Below are positions 25,093-33,170 of a DNA stretch of 64,000 nt, in pieces. The notes below the pieces were generated by a model that had not been told where the DNA came from, searched no databases, and saw only the letters and a program-made list of their open reading frames with translations. How positions within the stretch are numbered: position 1 is the first letter of the stretch; each line of letters opens with the position of its first letter. The stretch covers positions 1 to 64,000 of the forward strand of contig NZ_KQ948551.1 of the NCBI RefSeq assembly GCF_001514125.1. Direction: 5' to 3'. The translations under genes were made by a program, and so were the position numbers. Source of the DNA: Streptomyces longwoodensis (GTDB taxonomy: Bacteria; Actinomycetota; Actinomycetes; Streptomycetales; Streptomycetaceae).

Positions 25093-27021
25093 TCAGTCCA
25101 CCTCGGCCACGGCCTGGGCGAACTGCGCCTCGTACAGCCGGGAGTACGCCCCGCCGGCCTCCACCAGGTCGTGGTGCGTGCCTTGTTCCACGATGGAGCC
25201 GTTCTCCATCACCAGGATGGTGTCCGCGTCCCGGATCGTCGACAGCCGGTGCGCGATCACGAACGACGTGCGCCCGTGGGCGAGTTTGGCCATCGCCTTC
25301 TGGATCAGCACCTCGGTGCGGGTGTCGACCGACGACGTCGCCTCGTCCAGCACCAGGATCACCGGGTCGGACAGGAACGCCCGCGCGATGGTGATGAGCT
25401 GCTTCTCACCGGCGCTGACCCCGGAGCCCTCGTCGTCGATCACGGTGTCGTACCCGTCGGGCAGCGTCCGCACGAACCGGTCCGCGTGGGCCGCCCGGGC
25501 CGCCTCCTCGATCTCCCCGCGGGTGACCTCGCGGGAGGCGCCGTACGCGATGTTCTCCGCGATCGTGCCGCCGAACAGCCAGGTGTCCTGCAGCACCATG
25601 CCGATGCCGGCGCGCAGTTCGTCCCGGGACATCGCGGCGATGTCCACGCCGTCCAGGGTGATCCGCCCGCCGGAGACGTCGTAGAACCGCATCAGCAGGT
25701 TGACCAGCGTGGTCTTGCCCGCGCCGGTCGGGCCGACGATCGCGACGGTCCGCCCGGGCTCCACGGTCAGCGACAGGTCCTCGATGAGCGGCTTGCCGGG
25801 GTCGTAGCGGAACGACACGTGCTCCAGCGCCACGCGCCCGCGCAGCGACTCGGGCCGGGCGCCCGGCACCGGGTCCGCCTCCTGCTCCTCGGCGTCCAGC
25901 AGCTCGAAGACCCGCTCGGCCGAGGCCACGCCGGACTGCACCAGGTTGGCCATCGACGCGACCTGCGTCAGCGGCATCGAGAACTGCCGCGAGTACTGGA
26001 TGAACGCCTGCACGTCACCGATCGACAGCGCGCCCGAGGCGACCCGCAGCCCGCCGACGACCGCGACCAGCACGTAGTTGATGTTCGACACGAAGAACAT
26101 CAGCGGCTGCATGATCCCGCTGTTGAACTGCGCCTTGAACCCGGCCTCGTACAGCGCGTCGTTCTGCTCGGCGAACTGCTGCGCCGACTCCTCCTGCCGG
26201 CCGAACACCTTCACCAGGGTGTGGCCGGTGTACATCTCCTCGATGTGCGCGTTCAGCTTGCCGGTGGTGCGCCACTGCTGCACGAAGTGCGGCTGCGACC
26301 GCTTGCCGACCCGGGTGGCCACCACGAACGACAGCGGCACGGTCACCAGCGCTACCAGCGCCAGGATCCAGGAGACCCAGAACATCATCGCCAGCACGCC
26401 GATGATCGTCAGCAGCGAGTTGATCAGCTGGCCCATCGACTGCTGGAGCGTCTGCCCGATGTTGTCGATGTCGTTGGTCGCCCGCGACAGCACCTCACCG
26501 CGCTGCCGCTGGTCGAAGTACGACAGCGGCAGCCGCGACAGCTTCGTCTGGACGTCCTCGCGCATCCGGAACATCGTGCGGTTCACGGCCCGGTTGACCA
26601 GCCGCGTCGCCACCGCCATCAGCAGGCCGGCGACCAGGAACACCGCCACCGCCAGCAGCAGCACGTGCCCGACGGCGGTGAAGTCGATCCCCTCGCCCGG
26701 CGTGAAGTCGGTGCTGCGCAGCATGTCGGCCACGTCGCCGTCGCCGCGCTGCCGCATCGACTCCAGCACCTGCTCCTTGGTGGCACCGGCCGGCATCTGC
26801 CGCCCCACGATGCCGGAGAACACCAGGTCGGTCGCCCGGCCGAGGATCTTCGGCCCGACGACGTTCAGCCCGACGCTGACCACCACGCACGCCAGCAGCG
26901 TGTAGATGGTCAGCCGTTCCGGCCCGAACCGGGCGACGAGCCGCCGGCCCGACACCTTGAAGTCCAGCGAGCGGGTGTCGGGGCCGCCCCCGGCCATCAT
27001 CCGCCCCATCGGCCCCGCCAT
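25093..27021 (-). CDS. ABC exporter half-transporter, second subunit (canonical Walker B)
   Basis: 642 residues from an ATG at 27021 that overlaps the stop of the upstream partner as TGATG. The N-terminus is a type IV exporter transmembrane domain (six helices, about residues 30-350, with an inserted Gln/Asp-rich loop after the first helix, VGRQMPAGATKEQVLESMRQRGDGDVADML). The nucleotide-binding domain has Walker A GPTGAGKTTL, a signature that reads VSAGEKQ rather than LSGGQ, Walker B VILVLDEATSSVD with the catalytic Glu, and an H-loop AHRLST. With the upstream gene it forms a heterodimeric multidrug or lipid exporter. Its odd signature falls in the same composite ATP site as the partner's missing catalytic Glu, so one site is degenerate, as in TM287/288-type exporters. 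The substrate is unknown. Confidence 0.9.
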   Translation of the reverse strand: MAGPMGRMMAGGGPDTRSLDFKVSGRRLVARFGPERLTIYTLLACVVVSVGLNVVGPKILGRATDLVFSGIVGRQMPAGATKEQVLESMRQRGDGDVADMLRSTDFTPGEGIDFTAVGHVLLLAVAVFLVAGLLMAVATRLVNRAVNRTMFRMREDVQTKLSRLPLSYFDQRQRGEVLSRATNDIDNIGQTLQQSMGQLINSLLTIIGVLAMMFWVSWILALVALVTVPLSFVVATRVGKRSQPHFVQQWRTTGKLNAHIEEMYTGHTLVKVFGRQEESAQQFAEQNDALYEAGFKAQFNSGIMQPLMFFVSNINYVLVAVVGGLRVASGALSIGDVQAFIQYSRQFSMPLTQVASMANLVQSGVASAERVFELLDAEEQEADPVPGARPESLRGRVALEHVSFRYDPGKPLIEDLSLTVEPGRTVAIVGPTGAGKTTLVNLLMRFYDVSGGRITLDGVDIAAMSRDELRAGIGMVLQDTWLFGGTIAENIAYGASREVTRGEIEEAARAAHADRFVRTLPDGYDTVIDDEGSGVSAGEKQLITIARAFLSDPVILVLDEATSSVDTRTEVLIQKAMAKLAHGRTSFVIAHRLSTIRDADTILVMENGSIVEQGTHHDLVEAGGAYSRLYEAQFAQAVAEVD

Positions 27022-28754
27022 CAGGCAGCCTCCGCTTCCGTCAGCTGGGAGAGCACGATCTCCCGGTAGGTCTCGTTGTCCGCCATCAGCTCGTGGTGGG
27101 TGCCGGTGCCGACCACGCGGCCCTCGTCGAGCACCACGATGCGGTCGGCGTCCCGAATGGTCGCCACGCGCTGCGCGACGATCACCACGGTCGCCTCGGC
27201 GGTCTCCTCGGCGAGCGCCGTGCGCAGGGCGGCGTCCGTGGCGTAGTCGAGCGCGGAGAAGGAGTCGTCGAAGAGGTAGATCTCCGGGCGCTGCACGAGC
27301 GTCCGGGCAATGGCCAGGCGCTGGCGCTGACCGCCGGAGACGTTGGTGCCGCCCTGCGCGACCGGCGCGTCCAGGCCGCCCTCCAGCTTCGTCACGAAGT
27401 CCTTGGCCTGCGCCACCTCCAGCGCGTGCCACAGCTCCTCGTCGGTGGCGTCCGGGTTGCCGTAGCGCAGGTTCGTCGCCACGGTCCCGGCGAACAGGTA
27501 CGGCTTCTGCGGCACCAGGCCCACGGTCCGGGCCAGCAGCCGCGGGGCGAGCTCGGCCACCGGCACGCCGTCGACCAGCACCTCCCCCTCGGTGGCGTCG
27601 AACAGCCGCGGCACGAGGCCCAGCAGCGTCGACTTGCCGCTGCCGGTCGAGCCGATGACGGCGGTCGTCTCGCCCGGCCGGGCGACCAGGTCCACGGACT
27701 TCAGCACCGGCTCCTCGGCGCCCGGGTAGCGGAAGCCCGCCCCGCGGAGCTCCAGGTGCCCGTGCCGGCGCAGCTCGGTGACCGGCGCGAGCGGCGGCAC
27801 CACGCTGGAGTCGGTGTCCAGGACCTCCTGGATGCGCTCGGCGCACACCTCGGCGCGCGGCACCATCATGAACATGAAGGTCGCCATCATCACGGACATG
27901 ACGATCTGCATCAGGTAGGCGAGGAACGCGGTCAGGTCGCCGATCTGCATCTCACCGCTGTCGATGCGGTGCGCGCCGAACCACACCACCGCGATGGACG
28001 ACAGGTTCACTACCGTCATCACCACGGGGAACATCAGCGCCAGCAGGTTTCCGGTGCCCAGCGCCATCGCGGTCAGGTCGGTGTTGGCCTTGCGGAAGCG
28101 CTGCTGCTCGTACTCGTCGCGGACGAAGGCGCGGATGACGCGGTTGCCGGTGATCTGCTCGCGCAGCACCCGGTTCACCGTGTCCAGCCGCACCTGCATG
28201 GCCCGGAACAGCGGTCGCAGCCGCCGTACGATCAGCGTCACGCAGATGCCCAGCACCGGGACGACGGCGACCAGTACCCCGGACAGCGGCACGTCCAGAC
28301 CGAGCGCGAGCACGATGCCGCCCACGCACATGATGGGCGCCGACACCATCAGGGTGAACGACATCAGCACCAGCATCTGGACCTGCTGGACGTCATTGGT
28401 CGTACGGGTGATGAGGGACGGCGCGCCGAAGTGGCCGACCTCGCGGGCGGAGAACGACTGCACCCGGTCGAAGACGGCGGCCCGCACGTCACGGCCGAGC
28501 GCGGAGGCCGTGCGGGCGCCGTAGTACACGGCGCCGATGTTGCACACGACCTGGACCAGCGAGATGCCGATCATCAGGGCGCCGTAGGACAGGATGTAGC
28601 CGGTGTCGCCCTCCACGACGCCGTCGTCGATGATGTCCGCGTTCAGCGTGGGCAGGTAGAGGGTGGCGCAGGTCTGCAGGAACTGCAGCAGCACCAGCAG
28701 GGCGATGGGTTTCTTGTAGGGCCTGAGACAGGTCCGCAGGAGTCGTATGAGCAC
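27021..28754 (-). CDS. ABC exporter half-transporter, first subunit (degenerate Walker B)
   Basis: 577 residues from a GTG at 28754. An in-frame GTG at 28802 would add 16 residues (PGASDRPF and on) that look like leader, and GAGAG lies a few bases before the chosen start. Six transmembrane helices cover about residues 15-300, then the nucleotide-binding domain: Walker A GSTGSGKSTLLG, signature NVSGGQRQRLAIAR, Walker B IYLFDDSFSALD, H-loop AQRVAT (His replaced by Gln). The Asp-Asp in place of Asp-Glu and the lost H-loop His mark the non-catalytic half of a heterodimeric exporter. It is the promoter-proximal gene of a two-gene operon. The 116 bp before it (to 28870) holds a stretch with lower G+C content around 28835-28850. 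Confidence 0.88.
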   Translation of the reverse strand: MLIRLLRTCLRPYKKPIALLVLLQFLQTCATLYLPTLNADIIDDGVVEGDTGYILSYGALMIGISLVQVVCNIGAVYYGARTASALGRDVRAAVFDRVQSFSAREVGHFGAPSLITRTTNDVQQVQMLVLMSFTLMVSAPIMCVGGIVLALGLDVPLSGVLVAVVPVLGICVTLIVRRLRPLFRAMQVRLDTVNRVLREQITGNRVIRAFVRDEYEQQRFRKANTDLTAMALGTGNLLALMFPVVMTVVNLSSIAVVWFGAHRIDSGEMQIGDLTAFLAYLMQIVMSVMMATFMFMMVPRAEVCAERIQEVLDTDSSVVPPLAPVTELRRHGHLELRGAGFRYPGAEEPVLKSVDLVARPGETTAVIGSTGSGKSTLLGLVPRLFDATEGEVLVDGVPVAELAPRLLARTVGLVPQKPYLFAGTVATNLRYGNPDATDEELWHALEVAQAKDFVTKLEGGLDAPVAQGGTNVSGGQRQRLAIARTLVQRPEIYLFDDSFSALDYATDAALRTALAEETAEATVVIVAQRVATIRDADRIVVLDEGRVVGTGTHHELMADNETYREIVLSQLTEAEAA

Positions 28755-28870
28755 GCTGGTCTCTCGGAGTCGGCGAAAGGGGCGGTCGCTTGCCCCTGGC
28801 ACCTATCGTCGGGCACTCCACCCGTGTTACCTCAACCGATTAACCCGTCGGCGCGGCCCCGCCGCGTCCG

Positions 28871-30325
28871 CTACGAGCGGAACGCCCCCGGGTGTGTCTG
28901 TTCGCGCACCGACACGAACTGCTGGCGCACCGCCTGCCCGACCGCCAGCTCCTCGCCCGGCTCCAGCACCTGCGCCGCCGCGCCCTGCCAGGCGGGCGGT
29001 GTCCGCGGGTCGAGCGTGCCCTGGGTGGCCCCCAGCGCCCAGGCCGCCTGCCGGGCGGCGCCGATCGCCGCGTAGTCCGCGGGCTGCGGCACGACGACCT
29101 GCGCCCCGAACAGCGCCGGCGCCGCCGCCTGCACCGCGGGCAGCTCGGCCGCCGCGCCCAGCAGGAAGACCCGCCGTACCTCCACGCCCCGCCCGCGCAG
29201 CACGTCCAGCGCGTCGGCGAGCCCGCACAGCATGCCCTCGAACGCGGCCCGCGCCAGGTGCTCGGGCTTCATCGACTCGCGCCGCAGCCCGGCCAGCGTC
29301 CCGGCGGTGTGCGGCAGGTTCGGGGTGCGCTCGCCCTCCAGGTAGGGCAGCAGCACCAGCCCGTGCGACCCGGGCGTCGACTTCATCGCCAGGTCCGACA
29401 GGGTCTCCAGGTCGGGCAGCCCCAGCAGCTCGGCCGCGCCGCGCAGGGTGCGCACGGCGTTCAGGGTGGTGACGACGGGCAGGTGCATGCCGGTCGCGTC
29501 GGCCAGGGCGGTGATCGTCCCGGTGCCGTCCATCAGGGCCTCGGGGTGGACGGCCATCACGGACCCGGAGGCGCCCAGGGACACCACGGCGTCGCCGGTG
29601 CCCAGCCCCAGGCCCAGCGCCGCGGCCATGGTCTCGCCGGTGCCGGCGGAGATCAGCAGCCCCTCCGGCGTCGTACCGGCCGCTTCCGCGGGTCCGATCA
29701 CCTCGGGCAGCACCGCCTGGTGGCCGAGCGCCAGCTCGACGAGGTCGGGCCGGTAGCCGCCGGTCGCCGCCGACCAGTAGCCGGTGCCCGAGGCGCCGCC
29801 CCGGTCGGTGGTCCGGCGTGCCGGCCGCCCCAGCAGCTGCCACACCAGCCAGTCGTGGGCCTGGAGCAGCACGGCCGTGCGCTGCGCGGCGTCCGGCTCG
29901 CTCTTCGCCAGCCAGCGCAGCTTGGTCACCGGCTGCGCGGCCTGCGGCACGCACCCGACCGCCTGCGCCCACGCCTCCCGGCCCCCGAGCGCGTCCACCA
30001 GGTCGGCGGCCGCGACCTGCGCCCGCTTGTCCCCGCCGACCATCGCCGGGCGCACGGTGTTGCCCTGCGCGTCCAGCGGGACGACGGCGTTCTGCTGCGC
30101 GGACACACCGATGGCCTGCACGCCCTCCAGCAGTCCGCCGCCGGCGGCCTCACCGAGGGACAGCAGCCAGGCCTGCGGGTCGACGTCGCTCGGCCGGCCG
30201 CCGCCCGCCGGACCGTCGACCGGGTGCGGCGCGTAGCCCTGCCTGAGCACGGCACCCGTGTCGGTGTCGCAGACGACGATGCGAGTGAAATCGGGCGAAC
30301 TGTCCAGCCCGGCGACTATCCCCAT
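28871..30325 (-). CDS. FGGY-family carbohydrate kinase, xylulokinase-like
   Basis: 484 residues from an ATG at 30325. The fold is the FGGY two-domain kinase: an N-terminal domain from VAGLDSSPDFTRIVVCD, the catalytic-Asp region GVSAQQNAVVPLDAQGNTVRPAMVGGDKRAQ, the ASGTGYWS segment, and the C-terminal ATPase domain with AGTGETMAAALGLGLGTGDAVVSLGASGSVMAV and RRVFLLGAAAELPAVQAAAPALFGAQVVVP, then YAAIGAARQAA. The phosphate-binding loop reads DSSPDFTR instead of the usual DxGTxSxK, which is unusual and raises doubt about normal kinase activity. The length fits xylulokinases, which phosphorylate D-xylulose. The upstream stretch 30326-30437 has no clear promoter. No xylose isomerase or sugar transporter gene lies nearby, so the substrate remains uncertain. 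Confidence 0.78.
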   Translation of the reverse strand: MGIVAGLDSSPDFTRIVVCDTDTGAVLRQGYAPHPVDGPAGGGRPSDVDPQAWLLSLGEAAGGGLLEGVQAIGVSAQQNAVVPLDAQGNTVRPAMVGGDKRAQVAAADLVDALGGREAWAQAVGCVPQAAQPVTKLRWLAKSEPDAAQRTAVLLQAHDWLVWQLLGRPARRTTDRGGASGTGYWSAATGGYRPDLVELALGHQAVLPEVIGPAEAAGTTPEGLLISAGTGETMAAALGLGLGTGDAVVSLGASGSVMAVHPEALMDGTGTITALADATGMHLPVVTTLNAVRTLRGAAELLGLPDLETLSDLAMKSTPGSHGLVLLPYLEGERTPNLPHTAGTLAGLRRESMKPEHLARAAFEGMLCGLADALDVLRGRGVEVRRVFLLGAAAELPAVQAAAPALFGAQVVVPQPADYAAIGAARQAAWALGATQGTLDPRTPPAWQGAAAQVLEPGEELAVGQAVRQQFVSVREQTHPGAFRS

Positions 30326-30437
30326 GGCGAAAATTCTGCCGCATCGGCGCGCCGGGTCGGGCCGGGCACGGCACAGGGGCGCGGACACCGTGCGACCGCA
30401 CGGTTCCCGCGCCCCTGGGGACGGCCCCGGGCGGGCC

Positions 30438-30740
30438 TCAGGTGGTGCTGGTGCCCCAGTCGTCGGCGGGGGCGGAGCCGTTCCGCTCACGCAGCGAGCG
30501 GACCCGCTGGGTGACCGAGTCGGGGACCCGGTCGCCGAGCTTGTCGCTCACGGCGTGGTAGGCCTTGCCGGCGTACTGGCGGCCCTGCTGGGCCGCCGTC
30601 TCGGCGGTGTTGCGGACGGCGGGGTTCTCGGAGAGCCGGCGCGCGGACTTCTTCAGCTGCTCGTAGCGTTCGCGTCCGGCCCTCGTGCCCAGCACGTAGC
30701 CCAGGGCGAGCCCGGAGAGGAACATCAGCCGGTAGCGCAT
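30438..30740 (-). CDS. Small YtxH-like membrane-anchored protein
   Basis: 100 residues from an ATG at 30740 preceded by GGGAAGGG. An N-terminal hydrophobic helix (RLMFLSGLALGYVLGT) followed by RAGRERYEQLKKSARRLSENPAVRNTAETAAQQGRQ matches the YtxH/DUF-type pattern, in which a glycine-zipper membrane helix precedes a long charged coil. The C-terminal part (DKLGDRVPDSVTQRVRSLRERNG) is predicted amphipathic and disordered. Its role is unknown; such proteins are often stress-linked. It lies upstream of, and on the same strand as, the FGGY kinase, and its 5' end faces the tRNA genes. Confidence 0.7.
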   Translation of the reverse strand: MRYRLMFLSGLALGYVLGTRAGRERYEQLKKSARRLSENPAVRNTAETAAQQGRQYAGKAYHAVSDKLGDRVPDSVTQRVRSLRERNGSAPADDWGTSTT

Positions 30741-30897
30741 GACGGCCACCCTTCCCTCGTGTCGGTCGGCGGTGCGGCATCGGTGCCGGGGGTACCGATT
30801 GGCTAAGCACCCCCCTGCTTGCGCTAATGTATGTGTCGCAGCGAGCGGGCGCCCCCTGGCGGATACCCAGGACGGCACGTTCGATGCAACGAGGCAT

Positions 30898-30970
30898 TCC
30901 TCCGTAGCTCAATTGGCAGAGCAGCCGGCTGTTAACCGGCAGGTTACTGGTTCGAGTCCAGTCGGGGGAG
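30898..30970 (+). tRNA. tRNA-Asn (GTT), first copy
   Basis: 73 bases fold into a full cloverleaf: acceptor TCCTCCG pairs with CGGGGGA (one G-T pair), the anticodon loop is CTGTTAA with anticodon GTT, the T loop is TTCGAGT, and the discriminator is G. The 3' CCA is not encoded. A possible -10 (TAATGT at 30825-30830) lies upstream. Confidence 0.96.
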
Positions 30971-30975
30971 CTCGG

Positions 30976-31048
30976 TCCTCCGTAGCTCAATTGGCAGAGC
31001 AGCCGGCTGTTAACCGGCAGGTTACTGGTTCGAGTCCAGTCGGGGGAG
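30976..31048 (+). tRNA. tRNA-Asn (GTT), second copy
   Basis: Identical in sequence to the first copy and only five bases downstream of it, so the two are surely transcribed and processed together. A hairpin terminator follows at 31060. Confidence 0.96.
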
Positions 31049-31059
31049 CATGCTGAACG

Positions 31060-31083
31060 AGGACCCCGTAGGGGTCCTTTTTC
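31060..31083 (+). terminator. Rho-independent terminator of the tRNA-Asn pair
   Basis: AGGACCCC pairs perfectly with GGGGTCCT across a GTA loop, followed by TTTTTC. This is a rare textbook terminator in a G+C-rich genome and closes the tRNA-Asn transcription unit. Confidence 0.88.
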
Positions 31084-31179
31084 ATGTCAGCACGGAAGCC
31101 GACCATCCGAAGCAGGAGATCGTATGAGCGGCTATGCTGCGGCAGACGACGCGCACACATGTACGCGACACGCCGCTAT

Positions 31180-31253
31180 GGGGCGGTAGCTCAGCCGGTT
31201 AGAGCAGCGGACTCATAATCCGTCGGCCGTGGGTTCGAGTCCCACCCGCCCCA
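31180..31253 (+). tRNA. tRNA with CAT anticodon (elongator Met or Ile2)
   Basis: 74 bases with acceptor GGGGCGG paired to CCGCCCC, anticodon loop CTCATAA, T arm GTGGG-TTCGAGT-CCCAC and discriminator A. A CAT anticodon may read AUG or, after lysidine modification by TilS, AUA. The sequence alone does not separate the two. It is not the initiator: the anticodon stem lacks the three consecutive G-C pairs. No CCA is encoded. Confidence 0.9.
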
Positions 31254-31266
31254 CTGTGCGCGCCCG

Positions 31267-31914
31267 TCACCTGCGCCAGAACACGTGGTGCGTCACCCCG
31301 CTCGGGCTCGGCACGACCTCCAGGTGGAAGCGGTCGCGCAGGTCGTCGGGGGAGTCCCACAAGCGCAGGCCGGAGCCGACCTCCACCGGGGCGACCACCA
31401 CGTGCAGCGTGTCGACCAGGTCGGCGTCGAGGAACTCGCGGATCGTGCTCACCCCGCCGCCCAGGCGCACGTCCTTGCCCTGCGCCGCCTCGCGTGCCTG
31501 CGCCAGCACCGTGGCGGGGTCCGCGTTCACGAAGTGGAACGTGGTGTCGGAGAGCGTGAACGAGGGGCGCTCGTGGTGGGTCAGCACGAACACCGGCGTG
31601 TGGAAGGGCGGCTCCTCGCCCCACCAGCCCTGCCACTCGTGGTCCTGCCACGGGCCGCGCTGGGGCCCGAACTTGTTGCGGCCCATGATCTCGGCGCCGA
31701 TGTGGTGGCCGAAGTCCCGGGTGAAGTAGTCGTCCAGGCCCCGGCTCCCGCCCGGGTCGGTGCGGTTGGGCCAGCTCGCCGTGGCGCCGGCCCAGGTGAA
31801 GAGCTCCCGCGGGTCGATCCGGGTGCCGAAGGGCCGTTCCAGGCTCTGGTCCTCGCCCGCGGCGACGCCGTCGCGGGAGACGGTGAAGTTCTGCACGCGC
31901 AGCAGCTGTTCCAT
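31267..31914 (-). CDS. Dihydrofolate reductase/RibD C-terminal-fold protein
   Basis: 215 residues from an ATG at 31914, with AAGGGA upstream. The fold signatures are LLRVQNFTVSRDGVAAG at the N-terminus, AEIMGRNKFGPQ, TPVFVLTHHERPSF, KDVRLGGGVSTIREFLDADLVDTLHVVVAPVEVGSGLRLWD and the late THHVFWRR. This is the RibD-C/YyaP-YwjB type of dihydrofolate-reductase-like protein common in actinobacteria. They bind NADPH, but their substrate is usually unknown and most do not replace DHFR. The gene is monocistronic, converges on the CAT tRNA gene and faces the ABC operon across a 272-bp gap. Confidence 0.85.
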   Translation of the reverse strand: MEQLLRVQNFTVSRDGVAAGEDQSLERPFGTRIDPRELFTWAGATASWPNRTDPGGSRGLDDYFTRDFGHHIGAEIMGRNKFGPQRGPWQDHEWQGWWGEEPPFHTPVFVLTHHERPSFTLSDTTFHFVNADPATVLAQAREAAQGKDVRLGGGVSTIREFLDADLVDTLHVVVAPVEVGSGLRLWDSPDDLRDRFHLEVVPSPSGVTHHVFWRR

Positions 31915-32027
31915 GTGATCCCTTGATCCGTCATCAGGTCCTGTCGCCCCCTCGTGCGGCGGGGCGTCCGTCACCAGGGTGTCGAACGGGAAACCGCCGG
32001 ATCGACAGCGCCACCTGAATATTTTTC

Positions 32028-32055
32028 CGGCGCCCGGCGCCCGGCGCCCGGCGCC
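32028..32055. repeat. Four perfect 7-bp tandem repeats
   Basis: CGGCGCC is repeated four times without a break in the gap between the divergent DHFR-like and ABC genes, just after a short A+T stretch. A TTGACG hexamer suited to a -35 element lies at 32094-32099, but no convincing -10 follows. Confidence 0.85.
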
Positions 32056-32186
32056 CCGGCCCTCCCCCGGCGGCCGCCCCCCTTGCCCATGCCTTGACGA
32101 TCCGTTCCGTGCGTGTTCAGTCGGGCGTCCCCGTGCCGGGCGTGTGACGCGCCTAAGTTCCTTCACCGGCGCGAAAGAAGGGGCTC

Positions 32187-33170
32187 ATGGGCACACTCCT
32201 CGCCGTTCGGGCACGCGGGATCGGCAAGTGCTTCGATGACGTCGTCGCCCTCGACGGCGTCGACCTGGAGGTGACACGCGGGCGGATCTACGGTCTCGTC
32301 GGACCCAACGGCGCGGGCAAGACCACCCTCCTGGGCCTGCTGCTCGGCCTGGCCGTCGCCGACAGCGGCAGCCTGGAGATCCTGGGCGTGCCCGTCGGGC
32401 GGGCGCTCGCCGCACCCGACGGGGTCGCCGGCTTCGTGGACGGGCCGGGCCTGTACCCCTCGCTGACCGCCCGCCAGAACCTCACCGCGCTCGCCGCGCT
32501 GCACGGCGAGGGCCCGCGCACGGCCGGCGTGGACGACGTGCTCCACCAGGTCGGGCTCACCGACGTCGCCGACGACCGCGCCCGTGGCTTCTCCCTCGGC
32601 ATGCGCCAACGGCTGGGCCTGGCCGCCGCCCTGCTCGCCCGGCCCCGGCTGCTGGTGCTCGACGAGCCGTCCAACGGCCTCGACCCGGCCGGCCAGCAGC
32701 ACGTCCACGGCGTCCTCACCCGGCTCGCCGCCGACGGGACCGCCGTGGTCCTCTCCAGCCACCGCATGGACGACCTGGAGGCCCTGTGCTCCGAGGTCAC
32801 CGTCCTCGCCGGGGGACGGGCCGTGTTCTCCGGCCCGGTCGGCGAGCTCGCCGCCGCGCACGGCCCGCTCGACTACCGGCTCGTCACCTCCGACCCGCCG
32901 GCCGCCCGCCGCCTCGCCGCCGGGACCCCGGGGGTACGGGTGCTCGACGCCACCCGCCCGCCTCACGAGACCGGTCCACCGTGCGACACCGGTGCGCCCC
33001 GCGACCCCGGCCGGCTCGTGGTGCGCGCGCCCGTGCCCGCCCTCGACACCCTCGTCGCGGCCCTCGTCCAGGCCGGTGTCGCGGTGCGGGAACTCACCCC
33101 GGTCGTCTCGCCGCTGGAGGCGGCCTTCCTCGCCCTGACCGCCGGGCAGCAGCAGGAGGCCGACCGATGA
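32187..33170 (+). CDS. ABC transporter ATP-binding protein
   Basis: 327 residues from an ATG at 32187. Walker A GPNGAGKTTLLG, signature FSLGMRQRLGLAAALL, Walker B RLLVLDEPSNGLDPAG and an H-loop SSHRMDD are all intact, so it should hydrolyse ATP. The C-terminal extension after LAGGRAVFSGPVG is the DrrA/CcmA-type tail of exporters. It overlaps the permease gene by ATGA. A Pro/Thr-rich insert (RPPHETGPPCDTGAPRDPGR) sits near residue 270. The operon continues into a phosphoesterase gene, hinting that the transporter exports something the phosphoesterase acts on, or supports its envelope role, but the substrate is unknown. Confidence 0.9.
   Translation: MGTLLAVRARGIGKCFDDVVALDGVDLEVTRGRIYGLVGPNGAGKTTLLGLLLGLAVADSGSLEILGVPVGRALAAPDGVAGFVDGPGLYPSLTARQNLTALAALHGEGPRTAGVDDVLHQVGLTDVADDRARGFSLGMRQRLGLAAALLARPRLLVLDEPSNGLDPAGQQHVHGVLTRLAADGTAVVLSSHRMDDLEALCSEVTVLAGGRAVFSGPVGELAAAHGPLDYRLVTSDPPAARRLAAGTPGVRVLDATRPPHETGPPCDTGAPRDPGRLVVRAPVPALDTLVAALVQAGVAVRELTPVVSPLEAAFLALTAGQQQEADR

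Noticed and set aside
30898..31253. Integrated element at the tRNA genes
   Set aside because: No integrase, excisionase or repeated tRNA 3' end was seen on either side within the window.
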